From assembly GCA_009693995.1 (NCBI GenBank), contig SHWA01000005.1, positions 1-54,990 on the forward strand: 54,990 bases of DNA, in the 5' to 3' direction. Positions within the stretch are counted from its first letter, which is position 1. Every line of letters starts with the position of its first letter. Origin of the DNA: Alphaproteobacteria bacterium. GTDB lineage: Bacteria; Pseudomonadota; Alphaproteobacteria; SHWA01. A program made the position numbers and the translations under genes. Shown piece by piece: positions 46,221 through 54,990 of this stretch. The notes under the pieces are model-generated. The model made no database searches, had not been told where the DNA came from, and saw nothing but the letters and a program-made list of their open reading frames with translations.

Positions 46221-46356
46221 GCCCCCACCGCCATATGCATTTGAGGGATACCATCGCTCCCGGACCGGATCGCGCCACGCGGCCGCGCATGGCGCGCGGC
46301 GTCACCGACCCTTGGCCGCAGCCGCGTTCGTCGTTTCCTCGGTTAGGAACACCGCC

Positions 46357-47115
46357 ATGTCCCGCCGCAAACGGGTCTACGAAGGCAACGGCAAGGTCCT
46401 CTACGAGGGACCCGAGCCCGGCACCCTGGTGCAGTATTTCAAGGACGATGCCATCGCCCGGCAGAAGCGCGGCGTCATCACCGGCAAGGGGGTGCTGAAC
46501 AACCGCATCTCCGAGTACCTGATGCAGCGCCTGGGCGAGATCGGCATTCCGACTCACTTCCTGCGCCGCCTCAACATGCGCGAGCAGTTGATCCAGGAAG
46601 TGGAGATCATTCCGCTCGAAGTGGTGGTGCGCAACGTGGTCGCCGGCAGCTTGGCCGAGCGCCTCGGCATGGCCGAGGGCACGGCCCTGCCGCGCTCGAT
46701 CGTCGAATTCTATTACAAGTCCGACGACCTGGGCGATCCGCTGGTCACCGAGGAGCACATCACCGCCTTCGGCTGGTCCACGCCGCAGGAACTCGACGAG
46801 GTGATGCACATGGCGCTGCGCATCAACGACTTCCTGTGCGGGCTCTTCTATGGCGTCGGCATCCGCCTGATCGACTTTCGGGTCGAGTTCGGCCGCCTGT
46901 GGCAGAACGACGACATGCGCATCGTGCTGGCCGACGAGATCAGCCCCGACAACTGCCGCCTGTGGGACTTGAAGACCAACGAGAAGCTGGACAAGGACCG
47001 CTTCCGCCGCGACCTCGGCCAAATCGCCGAGGCGTACCAGGAAGTGGCGCGCCGCCTCGGCATCCTGCTTGAGGGCGGGCCGACCGACATGCGCGGGCCG
47101 GAGACCATGCAGTGA
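46357..47115 (+). CDS. purC: SAICAR synthase
   Basis: A 252-residue Pur[76 protein letters not shown] and [15 protein letters not shown]. It ligates aspartate to CAIR in purine synthesis. I take the ATG at 46357; the 301-residue ORF adds a basic tail without homology. GTGA overlaps purS. Confidence 0.95.
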   Translation: MSRRKRVYEGNGKVLYEGPEPGTLVQYFKDDAIARQKRGVITGKGVLNNRISEYLMQRLGEIGIPTHFLRRLNMREQLIQEVEIIPLEVVVRNVVAGSLAERLGMAEGTALPRSIVEFYYKSDDLGDPLVTEEHITAFGWSTPQELDEVMHMALRINDFLCGLFYGVGIRLIDFRVEFGRLWQNDDMRIVLADEISPDNCRLWDLKTNEKLDKDRFRRDLGQIAEAYQEVARRLGILLEGGPTDMRGPETMQ

Positions 47116-47357
47116 AGGCGCGGGTCCACATCACGCTGAAACGCGGCGTACTGGACCCCCAGGGCAAGACCATCGCCCGCGCCCTCGGCTCCCTCGGCTT
47201 CGCCGGCATCAACGAGGTGCGCCAGGGCAAGACCGTCGAGATCGACCTGGCGGAGACCGATGCCGCCGCCGCGCACAGCACGGTAGCCGCCATGTGCGCC
47301 AAACTGCTCGCCAATCCGGTGATCGAGGATTACCGGATCGACCTCGCGGAGGGTTGA
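47112..47357 (+). CDS. purS: FGAM synthase PurS subunit
   Basis: An 81-residue Pur[48 protein letters not shown]. It bridges PurQ and PurL in the three-subunit FGAM synthase. The GTG start overlaps the purC stop (GTGA), and the stop is close to the purQ start. Confidence 0.95.
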   Translation: MKARVHITLKRGVLDPQGKTIARALGSLGFAGINEVRQGKTVEIDLAETDAAAAHSTVAAMCAKLLANPVIEDYRIDLAEG

Positions 47358-47365
47358 GCGGCGTC

Positions 47366-48054
47366 GTGCGGGCCTGCGTCGTCGTCTTTCCCGGCTCCAA
47401 CTGCGATCGCGACGTGGCCGTGGCGCTGCGGCAGGCGACGGGCGCCGATCCGGTCATGGTCTGGCACCGCGACGCCGATGTTCCCGCCGTCGATCTGATC
47501 GTGCTGCCGGGCGGATTCTCCTACGGCGACTATCTGCGCTCCGGCGCCATGGCGGCTCACTCGCCGATCATGCGCTCGGTGATCGACGCCAACCGCCGGG
47601 GCACCCCGGTACTCGCCATCTGCAACGGCTTCCAGGTGGCGACCGAGGCCGGGCTGCTGCCGGGGGTCCTGATGCCGAACGCGCACCAGAAGTTCGTCTG
47701 CCGCGACGTGACGCTCCGGGTCGAGACCAGCCAGTCGATCTTCACCAGCCGGTATACCGCCGGCCAGGTGGTGCGCATTCCCATCGCCCATCACGACGGC
47801 AACTACCATGCGGATGCGGCGACACTGAATGCCCTCGACGACCAGGGCCTGGTCGCGTTCCGCTATTGCGACGCCGACGGCCGCCCCTCGCTCGATGCCA
47901 ACCCGAACGGCGCCCAGCGCAACATCGCCGGCATCTTCAGCCGCGACCGCACCGTGCTCGGCCTGATGCCGCACCCCGAGCGCGCGGCCGAGCCGGCGCA
48001 CGGCGGCACCGACGGGCGGGCGCTGTTCGACTCCCTCCTCGCCGCACTCGGCTG

Positions 48055-48055
<1 letters not shown>
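47366..48055 (+). CDS. purQ: FGAM synthase glutaminase subunit PurQ
   Basis: A 229-residue class I glutamine amidotransferase: [38 protein letters not shown], the nucleophile [16 protein letters not shown] and the late LMPHPERA. It supplies ammonia to PurL. The start is uncertain: GTG at 47366 or TTG at 47354, which overlaps the purS stop; GGAGGG lies just before the TTG. The TGA overlaps purL (TGATG). Confidence 0.93.
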
Positions 48056-50241
<2,186 letters not shown>

Positions 50242-50259
50242 GAGCAGAGGAACGCCGCG

Positions 50260-50502
50260 ATGGCGATGGACGCGGGCGAGATCGAACGCCTGATCAAGGA
50301 GAGCCTGCCGGACGCCAAGGTTCTGCTCCAGGATACGCGGGGCGACGGCGATCACTATGCGGCGCGCGTGGTATCGGCGGCCTTCAAGGGCAAGTCGCGG
50401 GTGCAGCAGCACCAGATGGTCTACCAGGCGCTGCGCGGTAAGATGGGGGGCGAGCTGCACGCGCTCGCGCTCGAGACCGCGCCGCCGGACGAAGCAAATT
50501 AG
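50260..50502 (+). CDS. bolA: BolA-family protein
   Basis: An 80-residue BolA-like protein: IERLIKESLPDAKVLLQDTRGDGDHYAARVVSAAFKGKSRVQQHQMVYQALRGKM. It pairs with monothiol glutaredoxins through a shared 2Fe-2S cluster, and the grxD gene is directly downstream, as in most alphaproteobacteria. Confidence 0.93.
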   Translation: MAMDAGEIERLIKESLPDAKVLLQDTRGDGDHYAARVVSAAFKGKSRVQQHQMVYQALRGKMGGELHALALETAPPDEAN

Positions 50503-50526
50503 GTTTTCACGAGAAAGGCACGTGTG

Positions 50527-50874
50527 ATGTCGACAGTCGAAACCAACCCCGTCTTCGAGCGCATCCAGGGCGAGATCGGAACCAGCAACGTGGTGCTGTT
50601 CATGAAGGGCACGCCGGTGTTCCCGCAGTGCGGGTTCTCGGCCATGGTGGTGCAGATCCTCTCCCAGCTGGGGGTCAAGTTCAAAGGCATCGACGTGCTC
50701 GCCGACCCGAGTATCCGCGACGGCATCAAGCGCTTCAGCGACTGGCCGACGATCCCGCAGCTCTACGTCAAGGGCGAGTTCGTCGGCGGCTGCGACATCG
50801 TGCGCGAGATGTTCCAGTCGGGCGAGCTCGCCACGATGATGAAGGACAAGGGCGTCCCCGCCACCACCGCGTGA
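50527..50874 (+). CDS. grxD: monothiol glutaredoxin (Grx4 type)
   Basis: A 115-residue monothiol glutaredoxin with the CGFS active site ([13 protein letters not shown]), [20 protein letters not shown] for glutathione binding and the C-terminal EMFQSGEL. It carries and transfers 2Fe-2S clusters, probably together with BolA just upstream. I use the ATG at 50527; a GTG one codon earlier is possible. Confidence 0.95.
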   Translation: MSTVETNPVFERIQGEIGTSNVVLFMKGTPVFPQCGFSAMVVQILSQLGVKFKGIDVLADPSIRDGIKRFSDWPTIPQLYVKGEFVGGCDIVREMFQSGELATMMKDKGVPATTA

Positions 50875-51021
50875 GGGCGGGTCGGACGCCCGACGCTCGC
50901 GCTTGCCTGCGACAAGCAGGTGGCGCGCCTGCCGGCGGCGGCCTGCCGGCATCGCCCATCCGGACATGCTCGCCGCGATCGTTGACGCGGCGCGGCGCCG
51001 CCTCGGCCTGCCGTCCCACCC

Positions 51022-51948
51022 CTACCCCGGCCCCGCCTGACCCGCGGCCGAGCGGAACCACCCGTCGAGGCGGGCCCGCGCCGAGATGCCAGCGATCAGG
51101 TTCCAGCCGTTCACGATCGCCAGGCGGAATCCGCCGGGCGGCATCGCATGGGCGGCGGGCGAGCGATCGGAATGGAACGTGATCTGCACGCTGCCGAGTG
51201 CCCGGTCCTGCAGCAACGAGGCGACCAACACCGCCGGCGGCGGGCGATAACGCTGACCATGGGGTCCGAACAGGACCACGCTGAAGCCATCGCGGCGGTC
51301 GCTGTCGGCGTACTCCCAGATTCCTTCGGCATAGAGCCGCACCATCGCCTCGAGCCAGCCGCGGCCGTAAAGGTCCGGCCACTGGTCGGCGAAGCGCAGG
51401 TGCGCCTCGATGATGGTGGCGCCGATGGTCTCCAGGTTGACCATGCCGGTGTAGCCGGCGAGGTGACGGCGCAGCCAGTCGCCGACCGGCCCCTCGATCT
51501 CGGGCCGCCGGCCGGCAAGCACGGTCCAGTGGTCGAAAGTGCCGCCGCTCTGCGCCTGGCCGATCGCGTGCCGCCACCAGCGCGGCTCGCCGTCCACGAC
51601 CGCCACGTCGGAGGAGACGTGTTCGCCCGCGAGCAGGGGCATCCAGAGGTGTCCCGGTGTGGAATGCGCCGCCATCTCGGCGGCACTGCGAATGACTCGG
51701 CTGCCGGCGCCCATGCCGCGCAGGTTGTAGATCGGCTTGCTGAACACCGGATATTCGGGCGGCGGCACGCCGTGTGGCGCGTGGGAGAGCCCCTGGGTCT
51801 CACAGATCAGCAGCTTGTTGTAGACCCAGCGTTGCCGCGGATACCAAATGTACGAATCGGTGTCTTCGGTCGGGATCGACACCGACTCGGGACAGGCGAC
51901 GTCCGCGAAATATTGCAGCCGCCAGGGATCGCGTTCGACGATCGGCAT
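51022..51948 (-). CDS. hypothetical protein, possibly ATP-grasp-like
   Basis: I do not recognise this 308-residue protein with certainty. The segment PVFSKPIYNLRGMGAGSRVI followed by MPLLAGEHVSSDVAVVDGEPRWWRHAIG is reminiscent of the Lys-containing strand and metal-site strands of ATP-grasp ligases, and GMVNLETIGATIIEAHLRFADQWPDLYG could be the Glu/Asn metal site. No membrane helix is present. It has a start at 51948 after a low-quality ribosome site and is followed by a short spacer and the grxD end (convergent). Relation to the ThDP enzyme gene upstream is unproven. Confidence 0.6.
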   Translation of the reverse strand: MPIVERDPWRLQYFADVACPESVSIPTEDTDSYIWYPRQRWVYNKLLICETQGLSHAPHGVPPPEYPVFSKPIYNLRGMGAGSRVIRSAAEMAAHSTPGHLWMPLLAGEHVSSDVAVVDGEPRWWRHAIGQAQSGGTFDHWTVLAGRRPEIEGPVGDWLRRHLAGYTGMVNLETIGATIIEAHLRFADQWPDLYGRGWLEAMVRLYAEGIWEYADSDRRDGFSVVLFGPHGQRYRPPPAVLVASLLQDRALGSVQITFHSDRSPAAHAMPPGGFRLAIVNGWNLIAGISARARLDGWFRSAAGQAGPG

Positions 51949-52106
51949 GATCTCAGCCTGGGTCCGGTGCACCCGATTTACTCGGCTGCCAGAGCGCGAC
52001 GCGGTTCGCCCTCGGGATCCATGACCCAGGCGAAGCGTCCTCCCACCGGCCCGCGCCGGCCGCACGAGCCTAGCGGGTGGCATCGCGGACGACCAGACCC
52101 GCCGCT

Positions 52107-53837
52107 TCAGGCGTCGTAGTCGGAGGCGTCGCGGTGGCTGGCGGCCGGGTCGATCTTGACGTCGACGACGGCCGGCCCGCCCGCCTTGTGGGCCGCCTCC
52201 AGCGCGTCGCGCAGCTCGCTCCGGTGGGTCACGGTGAAGCCCTTGGCGCCCATGCCCTCGCCGACCTTGGCGAAGTCGATCTCGCCGTAGTCGACGGCGA
52301 TCCGTTGGTTGCCGAGGTTGTCGCGCACCATGCCGAGGCCCTTGTTGTTGGCAACCACATAGACCACGTCGAGCCCACGATCGACCGCGGTCGGAATCGC
52401 GTTCATGGTCATGGCGAAGCCGCCGTCGCCGCTGACGCTGGTGACGCGCTTGGCGGGGTGCACGAGCTTCGCGGCGGTCGCCGCCGGCGGGCTCCAGCCC
52501 ATCCCGCCGAGGCCCCCCGGCGCGACCAATTGGTTCGGGTGGCGCAGGCGGAGCGCGACAGTGGCCCAGATGCGGTTGGTGCCGGCATCCAAGGTGAGCA
52601 GATCGTCGGGGCCCAGGAAGTCCTGCAGGGTGCGCACGATGTCGGCGTTGTGCAGCGTGCCGGAGATGGTCGGGATCTCGGGGATATGGCCGTAATCGGT
52701 CTCGGCCTTGATGCGCTCGATCAGGGCGAGCCGTGTCTCGCGTCCTTCCGCCGGTAGATCGAGCGCCGCCAGCATGTCGAGAGCGTCACCCACGTCGCCG
52801 GTGATGGCGAGCTGGACCGGATAGACCCAGCCCGCGTTGCGCGGATCGACGTCGATCTGGGCCAGGGTCTGCTCATCGGGGCGGATCAGGCTGCGGCTGC
52901 GGAATTTGGTGTATTCGGGGCCCATGCTGACGCCGAGCATCAGCACGAAGTCCGCCGTGCCCACCATCCGGTTGGCGCAGCGGGCGCCCCAGTTGCCCAT
53001 CATGCCGACGGCGATGGGGCAGGTTTCGTCCACCACGCCCTTGCCGTGATAACTGGTGGCAACCGCGATGCCGAGACGCTCGGCGAGGGCTTGCAGCTTG
53101 GGGCCGCTGCCGCTCATGTAGACGCCGTTGCCGGCGACGATAACCGGATGCTTGGCCGCACGAATCATCTCGCCCAGCCGCCCGATCGCCAGCGGATCGG
53201 GCCGGGCCGGGGTGAACTTCAGATAGCCGGGCGTGCCGTAGAGGCGGGCGCGCGGCGCCTCCGGCAAGTCTTTCAGGATGATGTCGGTCTTCATGATCAC
53301 CGCCGCCGGCCCCTGGCGCGGCAGCGCCGCGTGCTTGAGGGCGAGCTGGATGCCATAGACCGCCTCGACCGGCTGGGTGGCGTAGGTGGTGAACTTGGTC
53401 ATGGTCTTGAGCACGGCCATGGCGTCGCCGGCGCCGTAGTCGCCGGTCATGGTCTGATAGACGCCCATCTGAGCGAAGCCGTCATAGCAGGAGGTGTCGG
53501 TCAGGATCACCATCGGCGAGCCGGAGTAGTAGGCCTCCAGGATGCCGAAGCCGCCGGTGGTGGTGGCGAAGGCGCCCTGGCCCATGAACACCCCCGGCCG
53601 CCCGGTCAGTTTGCCGGTCACCTGGGCCATCACCGAGGCGCACTGCTCGGAGCGCGTGAGGACCACGTCGAACTCCTGGCGCCGGGCATGGAACGCCCTG
53701 AGCGACCAAGTGATGCCGAGCCCGGGCAGGGTGAAGGCGCGGGTCGCGCCGCCCTCGATCAAGGCCTGGAGGACTCCTTCGTTGGTGCGCATGACGCCCC
53801 TGCTTGGCCGCTTGCCGGTGAAATTGCGCGCGATCAT
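52107..53837 (-). CDS. thiamine diphosphate-dependent enzyme (acetolactate synthase-like)
   Basis: A 576-residue ThDP enzyme with the three-domain POX/ALS layout. The N-terminal activating Glu lies in LTRSEQCASVMAQVTGKLTGRPGVFM; the middle domain shows PVIVAGNGVY; the cofactor motif is VSGDGGFAMTMNAIPTAVDRGLDVVYVVANN. The usual catalytic core of acetolactate synthase is present but no regulatory subunit is nearby, so it may be a decarboxylase or carboligase of another pathway. Starts at 53837, divergent from an epimerase gene 60 bases away. Confidence 0.88.
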   Translation of the reverse strand: MIARNFTGKRPSRGVMRTNEGVLQALIEGGATRAFTLPGLGITWSLRAFHARRQEFDVVLTRSEQCASVMAQVTGKLTGRPGVFMGQGAFATTTGGFGILEAYYSGSPMVILTDTSCYDGFAQMGVYQTMTGDYGAGDAMAVLKTMTKFTTYATQPVEAVYGIQLALKHAALPRQGPAAVIMKTDIILKDLPEAPRARLYGTPGYLKFTPARPDPLAIGRLGEMIRAAKHPVIVAGNGVYMSGSGPKLQALAERLGIAVATSYHGKGVVDETCPIAVGMMGNWGARCANRMVGTADFVLMLGVSMGPEYTKFRSRSLIRPDEQTLAQIDVDPRNAGWVYPVQLAITGDVGDALDMLAALDLPAEGRETRLALIERIKAETDYGHIPEIPTISGTLHNADIVRTLQDFLGPDDLLTLDAGTNRIWATVALRLRHPNQLVAPGGLGGMGWSPPAATAAKLVHPAKRVTSVSGDGGFAMTMNAIPTAVDRGLDVVYVVANNKGLGMVRDNLGNQRIAVDYGEIDFAKVGEGMGAKGFTVTHRSELRDALEAAHKAGGPAVVDVKIDPAASHRDASDYDA

Positions 53838-53897
53838 AGTGAGCCGACCCACATCCGTCCAACTACGGCCACTCTCGCGCAGCCTTCGGAATCCGGC

Positions 53898-54845
53898 TTG
53901 AGCGCCTCCGCCACGCCTCCCATCCCGCCCGTGCTGGTGACCGGCGCCGCCGGCTTCCTCGGCGCTTGGACCATCGCGCACCTGTTGCGCCGGGGCGCCG
54001 CGGTCACGGCCTTCGACATCGAACCGGACCGCCGCCGCCTGACCCAATTGGTGGGGGAGCCGAGCGCGGCGACGGTGCCCTGGATCACCGGCGACATCAC
54101 CGCTGGAACGGTCCTGCACTCAGCCATGGAACGATCGGGTGCGCGCGCCCTCCTGCACCTGGCGGCGTTGCAGATCCCGGCCTGCCGGGCGAACCCAGTG
54201 CTGGGCGCCGAGGTCAACGTGATCGGACAGTTGCGCGCCTTCGAGGCGGCGCGCGCCCTCGGCCTCGAGAAAGTCGTCTACACCAGTTCCATCGCCGCCC
54301 TGCCGCGCGGGGCGCTGGCCGCGCCCGGCAACCTCTACGGGGTCTTCAAGCGCGCGGCTGAGGACATCGCCAAGGTCTATTGCCAGGACCACGGGGTGCC
54401 GAGCCTTGGCTTGCGCCCCTATGTCGTCTACGGCGTCGGCCGTGATGCGGGGGAGACCGCGCCGATCACCACGGCGATCCGGGCCGCCGCCTTCGGCGAA
54501 GATTACGCCATGCCCTTTGCCGGCAGCGGCGCCTTCCAGTACGCGGCCGAGGTCGCCGACATCATCGTCCGCTGCCTCGGCGCGCCGATCGCCGGCGCGG
54601 CGGTCGCCGACCTCTCGACCACGACTGTGACCGTCGACGACGTGATCGCGGCGATCCGCCGCCAGGTGCCGGGGGCGCGCATCGTGCCATCCGCCGAGCC
54701 GCGGCCCGCCCCTGCCGTCGCCTTCGACGACGGGCCGCTCCGCCGGCTGATCGGCGACTGGGGGCGCGTCTCGCTGGACGAGGGCATCGCGGCGACGATC
54801 CGAGCGTTCCGCCGCGTGGCGGCGGGCCATCCCGCGCTCGGCTGA
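53898..54845 (+). CDS. NAD-dependent epimerase/dehydratase
   Basis: A 315-residue extended SDR: VLVTGAAGFLGAWTIAHLLRRG (Rossmann GxxGxxG), FDIEPDR, LLHLAALQIPACRANPVLGAEVNV, VVYTSSIAALP and the YGVFKRAAED active site in place of YxxxK. Members epimerise or reduce nucleotide sugars or related carbonyls. No ATG is in frame near the start: TTG at 53898 is chosen; GTG at 53931 also fits, beginning at the first beta strand. Divergent from the ThDP enzyme. Confidence 0.82.
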   Translation: MSASATPPIPPVLVTGAAGFLGAWTIAHLLRRGAAVTAFDIEPDRRRLTQLVGEPSAATVPWITGDITAGTVLHSAMERSGARALLHLAALQIPACRANPVLGAEVNVIGQLRAFEAARALGLEKVVYTSSIAALPRGALAAPGNLYGVFKRAAEDIAKVYCQDHGVPSLGLRPYVVYGVGRDAGETAPITTAIRAAAFGEDYAMPFAGSGAFQYAAEVADIIVRCLGAPIAGAAVADLSTTTVTVDDVIAAIRRQVPGARIVPSAEPRPAPAVAFDDGPLRRLIGDWGRVSLDEGIAATIRAFRRVAAGHPALG

Positions 54846-54990
54846 GAGCTTGGAAATGTATTGGGCCGTCAACGGCGGAATGGGCGGGTGGATTGCGGAA
54901 CGTTGGAGCGGCGGTGGCTGGGGGTGCCGGGGCGGTGCGGGGGCGGTCGTTTGGTGCGCGTGGCGGCCGCCTGGCGAGAGCGTAGGGTCG

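Noticed and set aside
54846-54990. GC-rich tail of the window
   Set aside because: No ORF with homology or clear signal; too short to interpret at the edge.

Overview
The window is a GC-rich chromosomal segment that reads as an alphaproteobacterium, most likely from the Rhodospirillales or a nearby order. This is inferred from gene content and order: tRNA-Pro, a MerR regulator, ihfA, fabH, plsX, rpmF, yceD and a cytochrome bc1 assembly chaperone in a row; DUF1476 (the alphaproteobacterial F1-ATPase zeta inhibitor) beside purC-purS-purQ-purL-bolA-grxD; a K+-independent H+-pyrophosphatase; and a short GltX next to nadE. Species cannot be named from the sequence alone. Most of the window is ordinary, tightly packed chromosome with many ATGA or TGATG overlaps.

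Layout. 1-5.4 kb: a membrane-anchored hypothetical protein, a probably decayed secreted-protein gene, and catabolic-looking enzymes (alpha/beta hydrolase, luciferase-like oxidoreductase, sulfotransferase-like protein, enolase-superfamily enzyme). 5.5-8.2 kb: a minus-strand operon of archease, the RNA ligase RtcB, an HPF/RaiA-cold shock fusion and a SlyX-like coiled coil, which together suggest RNA repair and ribosome protection. 8.7-10.1 kb: a candidate minus-strand small RNA with its own terminator, an FNR/CRP-like palindrome, and a broken hemN. 10.2-11.6 kb: an SDR and a DedA-family protein. 11.6-13.2 kb: a lower-GC patch with a GIY-YIG nuclease-like gene and a short gene tail, ending at tRNA-Pro(GGG). 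13.3-18.1 kb: housekeeping (ihfA, fabH, plsX, rpmF, bamE). 18.1-20.2 kb: hppA. 20.4-25.3 kb: sulfite reduction and siroheme genes with a divergent Lrp/AsnC regulator and repeated operator-like sequences between them.

25.4-30.2 kb: a Gfa-like enzyme; a DUF1190, glutathionylspermidine synthase-like and DUF350 operon matching part of the E. coli yjf locus; then a small operon ending in an SDR. 30.2-36.4 kb: a nucleoside phosphorylase-like/amidohydrolase pair (the phosphorylase has a C-terminal frameshift) divergent from a four-gene, translationally coupled set of two GT-A glycosyltransferases, a polytopic mannosyltransferase-like protein and a radical SAM/SPASM protein, a possible glycolipid or modified-saccharide system. 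36.4-45.0 kb: a DoxD-like membrane protein, a YbaK/ProX deacylase, nadE, gltX, cysS, trmJ, rpsD with a near-consensus promoter, and an alginate-lyase-like gene split by a 5-bp tandem repeat. 45.0-50.9 kb: the F1-ATPase inhibitor, a TANGO2-like protein, purCSQL, bolA and grxD. 50.9-54.99 kb: an unrecognised protein, a thiamine diphosphate enzyme and a divergent nucleotide-sugar epimerase-like protein.

Signs of decay (hemN, the alginate-lyase-like gene, the phosphorylase C-terminus, the first secreted-protein remnant, a missing canonical start on one glycosyltransferase) are more frequent than expected for so compact a region. They could be real pseudogenisation or sequencing/assembly error; the hemN loss of about 65 codons is hard to explain as a base-calling error.
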